DNA of 64,000 nucleotides, from contig NZ_BQHW01000003.1 in the NCBI RefSeq assembly GCF_021602025.1, positions 62,001-126,000 on the forward strand, in the 5' to 3' direction. The stretch comes from Pseudomonas ceruminis (GTDB lineage Bacteria > Pseudomonadota > Gammaproteobacteria > Pseudomonadales > Pseudomonadaceae). Positions within the stretch are counted from its first letter, which is position 1, and each line of letters begins with the position of its first letter. Both the position numbers and the translations under genes were made by a program. Shown piece by piece: positions 35,098 to 44,069 of the stretch. The notes beneath the pieces were generated by a model that ran no database searches, was not told the origin of the DNA, and saw only the letters and a list, made by a program, of their open reading frames with translations.

Positions 35098-36561
35098 CTA
35101 ATTGATTGTGCTCTGCTTGGTGGATTGCGCGGTTTCGGAAGGGGTTTCTGGATAAGCCGTTTGCCACCCCCCACCTAATGCCTTGGCTAGGCTGACCATG
35201 TTGAGCGCTTTCTTGGCCTTACTTTCGATCAACTGGTCTTCAGCCAAATAAAGCGACCGTTCGGCGGTTAGCAACGTTAGGTAATCAATCGTTCCAACCT
35301 TGCGTTCTCTCAAGGCGCGATCGTAGGTCAGTTGGCTGTCTTCCTGTGCCCTCATCAAGGACTCCTCGCGAACACCTTCCTGATGGGTTTGGGTCAACGC
35401 ATCTTCGACATCGCGGAAAGCGATCTGGACCTTTCGCTGGTAGTCCAGCCTTTGGCCTTCCGTGGTTGCCTTCGCGGCACGAATGCGCGCCTCGCGTTGC
35501 CCTGAGTCAAACAAAGTTTCCGAGCCTGCCAGCGTCACGCTCCAGATCAGGCTCCCGGCTGAAAAAAGTGAACCGTAACCGCTCGCCGCTGTTCCCAGTG
35601 TCAGTGGGATCCGGAAGCGGGGAAAGAGATCGGCAACGGCGACATTGGCTTTGGCTGTTGCCGCGGCAAGTTTTCGTTCCGCTGCCCGAATGTCGGGTCG
35701 ATCCCGTAGAACCTGGGAGGGAATGGACACAGGCAACGCTGGGGGGGCGGGAACCGGAGAGGTGGATTGCGCCAACTCGACTTGCCAATCGCCGGGAAAT
35801 CCGCCGACGAGAACGGCAATTGCGTGAGAATGTTTGCTCACCCTGGCATGCCAGATCGGCAACTGCGCGACCGCGGCCTGCCATTCCGCGTGTGCCTGCG
35901 TGAGACTAGATGCGTCAACGATCCCTGCACTGCGAAGACGCACATTCGTGTCGTAGGTGGCCTTAGTACGTGCGACATTGCGTTCAGCGATCGCCAAGCG
36001 CTGTTGCTCCGAACGCAGCTCGATGTAGTTTGACGCAATTTCGGCCAGCAGGCTCGTGAGAATGGCCCGCCGATCCTCCTCAATGCTTCCTGCGGTAGCA
36101 TCAGCCGCCTCAATAGACTGCTTGATTCGCCCGAACAGATCAGGCTCCCAACTTGCCTCAAACTCGACTGTTTGGGCGTTAGACACGCCAATTCCTCTAG
36201 GCCAATCAACGAGTGGACTACTGCGTTGATCCAAGGTACTCGCTGCAATGCCTAACTTCGGCCCACGATCCGCAGAAATGGCATCGCGCTCGGCGCGCGC
36301 TGCCAGCAGGCGCTGCGAGGCGATTTTGAGGTCAAGATTGTTTGCAAGCGCGCGGTCAACGAGACGATTGAGTAGAGGGTCGTTGAAGGCTTTCCACCAC
36401 GTCTGAAGCTCGGCCACATTGTCGGAGGCATGCTGCATTTTCTCCTGCTCGGCCCAAGCGTTCGGCACGAGTGGTACCGGCTTTTCGTAGCGAACGGCGT
36501 GAGGAACTGCACAACCGGATAACAATGCGAGGACGATGGCAGCTGTAATTGGAATTCGCAT
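35098..36561 (-). CDS. NodT-family outer-membrane efflux lipoprotein
   Basis: A 487-residue outer-membrane factor. The lipobox 'LLSGC' (Cys ~17) follows a short signal, then two OEP repeats ('ANNLDLKIASQRLLAARAER'; 'RPDIRAAERKLAAATAKANV'). ATG 36561 has GAGG upstream; the in-frame extension to 36633 overlaps the preceding gene. It begins 7 bp after the HlyD-like adaptor stops, so it is the fourth gene of the FUSC - DUF1656 - HlyD - OMF operon. E. coli aae lacks its own outer-membrane gene; having one here makes a complete tripartite system. Confidence 0.88.
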   Translation of the reverse strand: MRIPITAAIVLALLSGCAVPHAVRYEKPVPLVPNAWAEQEKMQHASDNVAELQTWWKAFNDPLLNRLVDRALANNLDLKIASQRLLAARAERDAISADRGPKLGIAASTLDQRSSPLVDWPRGIGVSNAQTVEFEASWEPDLFGRIKQSIEAADATAGSIEEDRRAILTSLLAEIASNYIELRSEQQRLAIAERNVARTKATYDTNVRLRSAGIVDASSLTQAHAEWQAAVAQLPIWHARVSKHSHAIAVLVGGFPGDWQVELAQSTSPVPAPPALPVSIPSQVLRDRPDIRAAERKLAAATAKANVAVADLFPRFRIPLTLGTAASGYGSLFSAGSLIWSVTLAGSETLFDSGQREARIRAAKATTEGQRLDYQRKVQIAFRDVEDALTQTHQEGVREESLMRAQEDSQLTYDRALRERKVGTIDYLTLLTAERSLYLAEDQLIESKAKKALNMVSLAKALGGGWQTAYPETPSETAQSTKQSTIN

Positions 36562-36568
36562 GGCAACC

Positions 36569-37480
36569 TCACAGGACCTGTTGAGCCCAAGCGAGCAGAC
36601 GCCCCTTGGGGATTGACGTGCCCACGGCAACACTGCACGTCATGCCGGCAGCAAGCCTCACGTCGGGAGGCACCTTGTCGATATGCACACGCACCGGGAT
36701 GCGTTGGGCCAGTCGAATCCAGGTGAAGACTGGACTGACGCTCGGCAGGCCATGCTGATCGGAGTAGTCGTTGGTGTCCGCCACGCCGCGACCAATACTG
36801 GAAACGTGACCTTGGATCAGTGAATCGAAGCCCATGAGACGAATTTGCGCTTGGTCTCCGGGAGCGATATGCCTGAGCTTGGTTTCCTCGAAATATCCGG
36901 TAATCCAGAAACTGTCCGGATCTAGGATCGCGACCTTGCTGGTACCCTTGGTCGCATAGTCGCCAGTGCGTAGGTGGAGATTTGTGATATAGCCGTCAAC
37001 GGGTGCCACGACCGTCGCTCGCCTGACATCTAGCTCGGCTTTGGCCAGCTCAGCTCGTACACGATCCACTGCCGCCCGCACTGCACGCACGTCACCGTTG
37101 GCTTGATCGATTCTTTCGTTGGCGATGATGTCGCCACCGAGCGTATTGCGCCGTTTAGCAAGATTCATCTTAATTGCGAGGTCGGCTTCATGCTGCTCAA
37201 GCTCAGCCTTCTTCTCCATAACTTCAAGTTCGAGATCCTCAGTGTCAAGCCGGTAGAGCACGTCTCCCCGGTTCACATGCTGGTTGTCCTTGATCGCGAC
37301 TTCGACAACGGTGCCGGAAACTTCCGGGGCAATCTGTACAACTTCGGCACTCACGCGCCCGTCGCGCGTCCAAGGGGAAACTACATACTCGCGCCATAGC
37401 ACCGAGATCAGCCATGCCATTCCAGCGACTGCCAGAAGCGTGAGAGAAATCCTGAATAGAGGTTTTAATGTCATTTTCAT
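36569..37480 (-). CDS. aaeA: HlyD/AaeA-like periplasmic adaptor
   Basis: A 303-residue membrane-fusion protein: one N-terminal TM ('LFRISLTLLAVAGMAWLISV'), lipoyl half-motifs around a short alpha-hairpin, then a beta-barrel ('DSFWITGYFEETKLRHIAPG'), the AaeA/EmrA arrangement. ATG 37480 chosen because the upstream extension to 37546 runs into the DUF1656 gene; the ribosome site is weak. It joins the FUSC pump to the outer-membrane factor encoded downstream. Likely cargo is hydroxylated aromatic acids, by analogy with AaeAB. Confidence 0.85.
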   Translation of the reverse strand: MKMTLKPLFRISLTLLAVAGMAWLISVLWREYVVSPWTRDGRVSAEVVQIAPEVSGTVVEVAIKDNQHVNRGDVLYRLDTEDLELEVMEKKAELEQHEADLAIKMNLAKRRNTLGGDIIANERIDQANGDVRAVRAAVDRVRAELAKAELDVRRATVVAPVDGYITNLHLRTGDYATKGTSKVAILDPDSFWITGYFEETKLRHIAPGDQAQIRLMGFDSLIQGHVSSIGRGVADTNDYSDQHGLPSVSPVFTWIRLAQRIPVRVHIDKVPPDVRLAAGMTCSVAVGTSIPKGRLLAWAQQVL

Positions 37481-37493
37481 AGAAGACTCGGAA

Positions 37494-37688
37494 TCAGAAT
37501 AAAAGGACGAAGGCTGTGATGATCGATACGAGTAGGGAGAACTCAAACAATGCCGGATGCCAAAAAAGCCGTATCACGCCTGTCCTCGCCAGCACCGGGC
37601 GGATTCCGAGAAATAGCAGCCACGCTACGACGATGTAGAAGAGCAGCGGAGGCATGTAAATGCCCGCGACTGAAAATTCACTTAACAT
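37494..37688 (-). CDS. aaeX: DUF1656 (AaeX-like) small membrane protein
   Basis: A 64-residue protein with two TMs ('MPPLLFYIVVAWLLFLGI' and 'PALFEFSLLVSIITAFVLLF'), the composition and size of AaeX/DUF1656. It overlaps the stop of the FUSC gene by 7 bp and is followed 13 bp later by the adaptor, the usual aaeB-aaeX-aaeA order for FUSC efflux systems. Its molecular role is not known. Confidence 0.85.
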   Translation of the reverse strand: MLSEFSVAGIYMPPLLFYIVVAWLLFLGIRPVLARTGVIRLFWHPALFEFSLLVSIITAFVLLF

Positions 37689-39745
37689 TGCGAGTTTCTA
37701 TCGTTGGTGGCGAACCAGTCGCCGTGAAGTTCGACTAACCCACCCATATCTCGGATGCAGGCGGAAATACGATGGATAGCCCTTCGATTCGTCTGGTGGG
37801 TATCTGCAGAAGCGTGGACGACTTCACTGATAACGGCCAGACGCTTGCCCGTCCCTTGCGTGGGATTCCCGGCCTCGTTCAACGCCTCGGACGCTTGTTG
37901 TCGCACCGAGGCGGGCACCTCAGTATCCTGCAGCGTTAGGTGCAGCCTCGCCGAGGACCGACCTAAATGCAGCACACCAACACACTTGCTCAGCAGCGTA
38001 GAGGCGTAATCTTTATCTCCTTTTAGGTTCGCCACAATCCCGGCCAATCGATGGTGCTGCAGGTGTTCCCACACTAGCCGCGGCCCGCTGTATCCGCTAC
38101 TGATCAACTGGCGGACATCGTTGCGAATCGCATTGCTTAAGCGGCCGGCATTTCTGCGCGGATCGTGCGGTAGGATCAGTTTTAGGACATAGACGGTTGC
38201 GATAACTGCGATCATCCAGCCAAGCGCGTAATTGAAGAACGCTGACATGTCGTAACTCATCAGGTTTTTCTCTCCAATCAGCGTGTTGAAGGCGACCAGG
38301 TATCCCATTCCGGCAAACGCATAGTTTGGTTTCGTGATTGCGTAGAAGCCAGCGATCCAGAATGGCAGCATCACAGCGATCATCAACGGAAAGCCCTGCA
38401 CATGTGGTAGCAGGAAAAATCCGCATAAGAAGGCAGGCGCTATGGCTGCCGCCGTACCTTTGACGAAGGACACTGCGCCTGCAACCGGGTTGCCTGTCAT
38501 CGCCATGAGAATGCCGTAAGGAGCAAGCAGCAAGATCGCAGTTTGCCAATTGCGCCAGCCCGTCAGCAAACCCAGTTCGCCGACGAGAGTGATGAAGATC
38601 AGTGCGCGGATTCCGTTTTTGATCGCGCTATGCCAGTCCCGATGAAAGCGAAAGCTGGCAGTACGGTGCGCACGCGGGCTGTGCAGTTGGACCAACCCGA
38701 TGAGTGCAGCCTCCCAGTCGCTGATCACTTCTATCAGACGGTCCAGTTTGATGAGTGCGGTGGAACTTCCTCCTTGCGACTCGGTCTCGTCCACCATCCG
38801 GTTTAGCCTTCGACGAAGCTGAGCCACTTTTTTAAGGGCCTCTTTAAGTTGGCTTTCTTCGCCACTCTCGACCAGCTCGATGGCTTGGGCTAGCAACTCG
38901 ACAGTTTGGCCCGCTGCCGCGCGCTGGGTGTGGTCTTCCATATCCAGTCGTATGGAGGACTCCGTCGCTCCTAGGAGTGCGCCAAAGAGTGCGGCCAGGC
39001 CATCCCTGACGGCAACGGCACGAACGGCGACCTCCGGTGACTCCGCGCGGCTGACTTCGAGGAGGTCGTCAATGGCAAACAGTGCGGCGATCTGCTCGGG
39101 TGTGGCTTGGGAGGCAGGTTCGCCGCCATTACGAGTCCGCGCAAGGATGAGCCGACCCACTTTCCCCAATTGCAAAGCGATGGCCGACTCCAGCTTCTCA
39201 CGTGTTGCACGGCGTGAGAACAGGGCGCTGACCACGCCAAGACAGACGACACCGACTGCAACAGTCGCTATACGGGCTGCCACACCGTTGAAGGCATGTG
39301 CGGGATTTTCCAGTACCTCATAAGCCGCGAACCCAACGGTGTAGCCAAGGACCGCAAAGGTGGTCGAGCGGAAGTGGCGCGATACGGTCGCCGCAGCGCT
39401 GCACATGCCCAGCCACAGGCCATAGCCGATCAGAAAGAGTGCCGGCGCCTGAATGGTCAGACCCAGCAGAACGATAGCGGCAATCCCGCCAATGATCGTT
39501 CCGGCCAGGCGCGACGCGCCCTTGCCGAGCGTGGCACCTTGACTTGCGCTGGCGACGAGCATGACCGAGTTCGCCGCTGAATAGGCGCGGTCTAGTTGGA
39601 GCGAATAGGCCACGGCATAAGCCAGCGCGACCGCAGCCGCGGAGCGGAATACATAGGCCCAACCCGGCGTAAGCACGTTCACAGAAGTCAGCGCCGTGAG
39701 CGCATGTTGCGCATAGCTCCGACCTTTCAGAAGCAACATGTTCAT
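37682..39745 (-). CDS. aaeB: FUSC-family efflux pump (AaeB-like)
   Basis: A 687-residue inner-membrane protein with two TM bundles (residues ~30-190 and ~385-540) separated by a cytoplasmic region, the double-FUSC layout of AaeB. Segments such as 'SAANSVMLVASASQGATLGK' and 'LAGTIIGGIAAIVLLG' are typical. AaeB exports aromatic carboxylic acids such as p-hydroxybenzoate. It is the first gene of a four-gene minus-strand operon. A tandem ACATACTA-ACATCCTA motif 91 bp upstream is nearly repeated before the TonB receptor operon. Confidence 0.88.
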   Translation of the reverse strand: MNMLLLKGRSYAQHALTALTSVNVLTPGWAYVFRSAAAVALAYAVAYSLQLDRAYSAANSVMLVASASQGATLGKGASRLAGTIIGGIAAIVLLGLTIQAPALFLIGYGLWLGMCSAAATVSRHFRSTTFAVLGYTVGFAAYEVLENPAHAFNGVAARIATVAVGVVCLGVVSALFSRRATREKLESAIALQLGKVGRLILARTRNGGEPASQATPEQIAALFAIDDLLEVSRAESPEVAVRAVAVRDGLAALFGALLGATESSIRLDMEDHTQRAAAGQTVELLAQAIELVESGEESQLKEALKKVAQLRRRLNRMVDETESQGGSSTALIKLDRLIEVISDWEAALIGLVQLHSPRAHRTASFRFHRDWHSAIKNGIRALIFITLVGELGLLTGWRNWQTAILLLAPYGILMAMTGNPVAGAVSFVKGTAAAIAPAFLCGFFLLPHVQGFPLMIAVMLPFWIAGFYAITKPNYAFAGMGYLVAFNTLIGEKNLMSYDMSAFFNYALGWMIAVIATVYVLKLILPHDPRRNAGRLSNAIRNDVRQLISSGYSGPRLVWEHLQHHRLAGIVANLKGDKDYASTLLSKCVGVLHLGRSSARLHLTLQDTEVPASVRQQASEALNEAGNPTQGTGKRLAVISEVVHASADTHQTNRRAIHRISACIRDMGGLVELHGDWFATNDRNSQC

Positions 39746-39835
39746 TGATATTTAGATCCGTGGGCTCGAGGCTCAGGCAAGCCAATCGTTAGGAGTCGTT
39801 GAGCAATATGAATGATTGCAACTATTGCTATTTAA

Positions 39836-39851
39836 ACATACTAACATCCTA
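39836..39851. promoter_or_regulatory. Tandem octamer upstream of the aae operon
   Basis: ACATACTAACATCCTA, two near-copies of an octamer, 91 bp before the FUSC start. Fifteen of sixteen bases match the sequence at 43911-43926 before the TonB-receptor operon. A shared regulator, possibly the GntR protein encoded between the two operons, is inferred. Confidence 0.4.
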
Positions 39852-40046
39852 TGTATAGGAAGGGAAGTGACAGCCTAGGAAGGGGGGCATGGCGAGATCG
39901 CCACACGTGTAGCGCTGCGTTTGGGGGCGGCTTTCACAGCCGAGGCATTCGAATGTTTGCGGTCGCCGGAGGCCGTGTGGAAACCCCTTGTCAACTTGAA
40001 GATACGTCCGGTAAAGTTTGCGGACGTATTGAACGCAGAGGTCAAC

Positions 40047-40118
40047 ATGCCCAGATACATCGAGAGTCAAGACAGGCAGCAGGTCATGCTGCTGCCGGAG
40101 TGCCTGGGCGGCTCATGA
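40047..40118 (+). pseudogene. IS1182-like transposase N-terminal fragment
   Basis: Twenty-three codons beginning 'MPRYIESQDRQQVMLLPECL' match the very start of IS1182-family transposases and then hit a stop. The preceding ~70 bp ('GTTTGCGGACGTATTGAACG') look like the leader normally found before such genes, so the remnant may start near 39960. The rest of the element is missing. The 39746-40289 gap otherwise holds only the tandem octamer and the GntR promoter region. Confidence 0.45.
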
Positions 40119-40289
40119 ACGAGTTGGAGTTGCGGCCTTGGAGTTCAGCGGCATACAGCCCCCCTCCAACGCCCCTCTGCGCTGTTGAAGCTCCACCTAT
40201 GCGGTTAGATGCATCACCAGATGCGAATGCGCTATTATTGGGTGAATCCATGTTGGATGATCCTATCTTTTGAGTATTACCGAATCGCG

Positions 40290-40988
40290 ATGACTGATGG
40301 CACCACACTTCCGCACGCGCCGAGGCGCTCCCTGGTCGACACGACGATTGAGCTGATCCGCCGTCAGATCGAGAATGGCGTCTGGCCGGTGGGTGAGAAG
40401 ATTCCGAAAGAGCAGGAACTGGCTGACATGTTGAACGTAGCTCGCAACACCGTGCGGGAAGCTATTCGCGTGCTGTCGCATGGGCAGGTGCTTGAAGTTC
40501 GGCAAGGAGATGGCACCTATGTGCGCACCAATGTCGATCCTGTCGAGGTCATGCGTCGTATTGGCCGTTCGAGCCTGCGCGAGCACCTTGCGCTACGCTG
40601 CATGCTCGAAATCGAATCCGCGCGGCTGGCAGCTATCAACCGCTCCAAGGCGGACTTGGCGATGTTGCGCCGTCTCCTGAAGGCGCGCGGGGAGCAAAGC
40701 GATCATGAATCGCGCGCCTTGTTCGTGGACGCCGACACGGCCTTTCACTGTGCCATTGCGCGGGTATGCGGCAATAATGCGCTGTCCGAGTTGTACCGCT
40801 ACTTTTCGAACTCCGTTCGAATGAACACTTTGGCCGTACTGGAGGATGAAGACTTGCCTGAGCCTGGCCTGGATGTCCATGAGGCGATCGTCGATGCGAT
40901 CGAATGCCAAGACCCAGACGGAGCCGCAGAGGCTGTGCGTAATGTCATGGCACCGCTGGTCACCGCGCTGAATCATCGTTCGGCGTAA
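40290..40988 (+). CDS. GntR-family (FadR/FCD) transcriptional regulator
   Basis: A 232-residue regulator: GntR winged HTH ('QIENGVWPVGEKIPKEQELA', 'VARNTVREAIRVLSHGQVLE') and an all-helical FCD effector domain with the metal/ligand residues in 'DADTAFHCAIARVCGNNAL' and 'VHEAIVDAI'. FCD members usually bind organic acids. ATG 40290 matches the family start; in-frame codons from 40209 precede it. It sits between the aae-like efflux operon (divergent) and the TonB-receptor operon, and could control both. No gene was seen in 40989-41249. Confidence 0.88.
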   Translation: MTDGTTLPHAPRRSLVDTTIELIRRQIENGVWPVGEKIPKEQELADMLNVARNTVREAIRVLSHGQVLEVRQGDGTYVRTNVDPVEVMRRIGRSSLREHLALRCMLEIESARLAAINRSKADLAMLRRLLKARGEQSDHESRALFVDADTAFHCAIARVCGNNALSELYRYFSNSVRMNTLAVLEDEDLPEPGLDVHEAIVDAIECQDPDGAAEAVRNVMAPLVTALNHRSA

Positions 40989-41249
40989 GGCGAACTGCCC
41001 CCGTTTCACCCCAATACGGAGCCTTGCCGATCCTTCGCCGTCGACACGCCGGGTGCTCAGGTTAGTCGCGCCTTTAAGCAGTTTTGTTCAGAACGATCCG
41101 GAAGACCACATCCAGCTTGTCGTGGGGCAGGAAGCAGCATCACGAGACTTCTATCGGGCGATAGGATTCACTGCAGCTTGCACATTTCTCGCTCCATCGT
41201 CAGGCTATCTTGTCGCCCGACGATGGATAGCGAGGGATAGATCGTGCAG

Positions 41250-43458
41250 TCAGAGCTTGTAGCTCAGCGTCAGCATAAAGTTGCGCGGCGCGCCATAGAC
41301 GACTTGGTTGTAGAACCCGCTCATAAGCGTGTAGCGCCGATCGGTTAGGTTGTTGACGGTCAGCATCAGGTCTATGTTGCGTGTTGCCCGATACTTGGCC
41401 ATCAGGGATGGCTAGTGCGTAAGATTTCTGTTCCACATTGACGCTGGCACCTTGCGGGTTTGTTGCGCTCTGGTAAGTGCCGCTTTGCCACGTCACCCCC
41501 CCGCCAACGGTCAACTTAGACCAATCGCCGGGAAGCCGATAGGTGGTGAATAGACGCGCAGTTGTGCGCGGAAGGTACGCACTTAGCCGCTCGCCCGTAG
41601 CGTCAGTGGAATTGAAGTGGGCAACGCCCCCATAGATGTTCCAGTCATCGGCCAGTTCCCCCTGGAGGTCGAATTCGACACCTCTCGACTTTGTCCCATT
41701 CACGGTGTGATACGCCCACGTACCATTTGGTAGTGCGTAGTTTTCCGCCTGCGCCAAGTTATCGAGCCGCGTTTCAAACAAGGCGATCGAAGCATTCAGG
41801 CGCCCGTCTAAATATTCACCCTTCAACCCGACTTCGGTGTTTTTCCCATTGGTTGGCGGGAGCACCTGGTTGTTGACATTCCGGTAAGACGACTGCGGAT
41901 TGAAAATTTCCGTGTAACTCGCATAGGCTGAGTAAGTGTCGTTGATGTCGTACACGACACCTGCATATGGGGTGAACTTGGCAGTCTTTTTGTAATGCGT
42001 AGATGTGATGCCGTCGAATTCGTCGAGTTTATAGTTGTTGAATCGCCCGCCTAGAATAGCTTTCAGGGAATCCGTTAGGGAAAGGCGCACGGCGCCATAG
42101 ACGCCGCTTTGTTCGATAGTGGTATGCGTGCTGGTGAAACCGTTCGCTGCGAAATTTGGTTCAGGATACTGGCCGTCATAGCCGAAAATACTCGGCATAG
42201 GCGTTAAAGGATAAACAAATCCACTGTTGTATTCATCCTCCGTTCGACGAGACGCCAGAACCCCTAGGACCAGTTCATGCTTGCGGCCAAGTAACTCGAA
42301 TGGACCACTGACCATTGTATCGAAGCTGTTCTGCCTGGACGGAGTTGAATCAGAGATCGCCAGCGGGATCATCCCCAAGCCAGTGTCTCGGTCTGGATAA
42401 CCGAGTGGCGAGAGGAGTCGAGCATTGGACTTCGACCGCTGATTGGTAATGGTCGCGTTCAGTTTCCAGCCATTTTCGAATCCGTGTTCGATACCAATGA
42501 ACGCGTTTTCTAACCGGTTGTCCCAGCGGGCCCAATCAGGCGCCATGGATTTCGAGCGCGACCAATTTGTGTTTGATCCATCGCTAAACCAAAGCGGCAC
42601 GCCGCCCCAGGTGACGCCTTTGGGCTTGATGTCCTGATAGTCATAGCCCATGCTCAGCACGGTATCGGGAGTGAGATCGACCTCGACTAAACCAAAGAAG
42701 GCGTTCTTCTTCTGCTGGTATCGATCTTGATATGAATGCCGATCTTGAGTGACGCCCACGATTCTGGCGCGAACACGGCCATCCTCGGTCATCGGAGTGG
42801 AGACATCTAGCATGCTGCGATAGTTGTCCCATGATCCTGCGCTCACCGAGGCATTTGCTTGGAACTCGCGCGTCGGCCTCTTTCTCACCAGGTTGATCGA
42901 TGCAGACGGGTTGCCTGCGCCCGTGAGCAAGCCCGTGGCGCCGCGCACGATTTCGATGCGGTCATAGAAGGCCGTGTCTAGAAAGCTTGCGCCATTGACG
43001 AAGCCGGTCGGGATACCGTCGTATTGGAAGCTATCAATAGAAAAGCCCCTTGCATGGAAAGTCACTTGCTCGCTGCCCAAGGTGCGAGAGCCGACGCCTG
43101 TTGACTGTGCTAAGGCATCCTGAATTGTGTTGAGCTGCTGATCCTCCATGTGCTGCCGGGTTATGACAGTTACAGCCTGGGGCGTGTCCCTGATGGCAAG
43201 TGGCAGTCGCGTGGCGGCAGACGTGCGTGGTGTGGTGTAGGAATTTGAACCTTCGGTGGTCTCCGAGGAGGTTTCCCCGGTGACCGTTACCGCTGGGAGC
43301 GTTACAGCCTCAGGCACCTCGCCCTTTCCCGGGTCACCCAGCCCTTGTGCATCTGCCCCTGGCGCGGCCAGCACCAGCGCGAGACTGAACGGGCCGATGA
43401 CCTTGCGACCCACGTAATTCGTGCTTGTAGCACGCGATTTATGTTCTGACTTTTTCAT
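41250..43458 (-). pseudogene. TonB-dependent siderophore receptor, frameshifted near the C-terminus
   Basis: The frame from 43458 gives a signal peptide (ends 'APGADAQ'), a plug domain ('IRDTPQAVTVITRQHMEDQQ') and a 22-strand barrel, without an N-terminal signalling (STN) domain. At about 41405-41407 a run of three C (minus strand) appears to hold one extra base: the barrel's true end ('MAKYRATRNIDLMLTVNNLT' ... 'FMLTLSYKL') continues in another frame to a stop at 41250. As written, the protein ends at 41200 with ~65 unrelated residues and lacks the last strand needed for outer-membrane assembly. This may be a sequencing error. Confidence 0.85.
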
Positions 43459-43470
43459 GGCGCGGGCCGC

Positions 43471-43887
43471 TCATACCGAATCGTTCATGCGACCACCGGC
43501 GAGAACGTGCCGGCCCAGACTCTCTGCCTCGTCACGGCTGGCGCGCGCGGCTTGCGGCGTGCCAAAGGCCTTTACGAGCATCGGCAGCATTTCCTCCAAC
43601 TGCGCTCGCTTGGTCGGTTCGGGTTCTACATGTATGAGCGCCAGCAAGATGCCGTCCAGCATCTCCTTGTGGCTTTTCAGCCAAGCACCGCGCATGACGC
43701 GATCGTCGTGTGCCTCGTCCGGCCCGCCTGCGACGTAGATGAGGACAAAGGGCTTGCCGCGAGCGAGGAACTCATCCATCTCCGCGCACCAGGGGGCGCC
43801 GTAGCCTTCGTAGATGCTGGAGCCTTCGAATCGGACTATAGGGAAGTCGCTGGCGTCGTGAACTTTTGGCTGTTGCTGTTGCGACAT
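43471..43887 (-). CDS. Hypothetical protein upstream of the TonB receptor
   Basis: A 138-residue soluble protein with no signal peptide. Predicted order is beta-strand ('FPIVRFEGSSIYEG'), helix ('PWCAEMDEFLARGKP'), strand ('FVLIYVAGG'), helix ('MRGAWLKSHKEMLDG'), strand ('ILLALIHVEPEP') and a C-terminal helix, an alternating alpha/beta pattern that loosely recalls STAS/SpoIIAA-like folds. One Cys. AAAGGAA precedes the ATG. It ends 12 bp before the receptor, so the two are an operon, and the tandem octamer at 43911 lies in its promoter. Function unknown; a role in siderophore use is inferred from position. Confidence 0.75.
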   Translation of the reverse strand: MSQQQQPKVHDASDFPIVRFEGSSIYEGYGAPWCAEMDEFLARGKPFVLIYVAGGPDEAHDDRVMRGAWLKSHKEMLDGILLALIHVEPEPTKRAQLEEMLPMLVKAFGTPQAARASRDEAESLGRHVLAGGRMNDSV

Positions 43888-43910
43888 GGTCTATTCCTTT
43901 CAGTTGATTT

Positions 43911-43926
43911 ACATCCTAACATCCTA
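43911..43926. promoter_or_regulatory. Tandem octamer before the TonB-receptor operon
   Basis: ACATCCTA repeated exactly in tandem, 24 bp before ATG 43887. It is one base different from the 39836-39851 site before the aae operon. No convincing Fur box was seen in the same region. Confidence 0.4.
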
Positions 43927-44006
43927 CCTTATATTGAGATCTATTCGCAATTGGAAAATGGTTACTTGTCCTAGTGTTGCATCCGGGCACATGTGAGTCC
44001 GCCATA

Positions 44007-44037
44007 TTGACCTTCCAACCATTGGAAGCAATACAGT
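44007..44037 (+). promoter_or_regulatory. CueR-type promoter of the DUF305-glutaredoxin operon
   Basis: TTGACC, 19-bp spacer, TACAGT. The spacer starts TTCCAACC and contains CCTTCC...GGAAG dyad symmetry, closely matching the copZ promoter at 4092 (TTGACCTTCCAACC shared). Activation by CueR under copper is expected, although cueR lies 38 kb away. Confidence 0.8.
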
Positions 44038-44069
44038 GACCACATCATCAAGGTCCAAGGAGAATTTTC

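Noticed and set aside
39851-40273. A 140-codon plus-strand frame upstream of the GntR gene
   Set aside because: It has no family signal and lies across the IS1182 leader and fragment, which read in another frame.
41053-41262. A 69-codon plus-strand frame between the GntR and TonB-receptor genes
   Set aside because: No ribosome site, no recognisable domain, and it runs into the opposite-strand receptor's coding end.
43888-43990. A Fur box before the TonB receptor operon
   Set aside because: AT-rich sequence is present, but no stretch fits the GATAAT hexamer array well enough.
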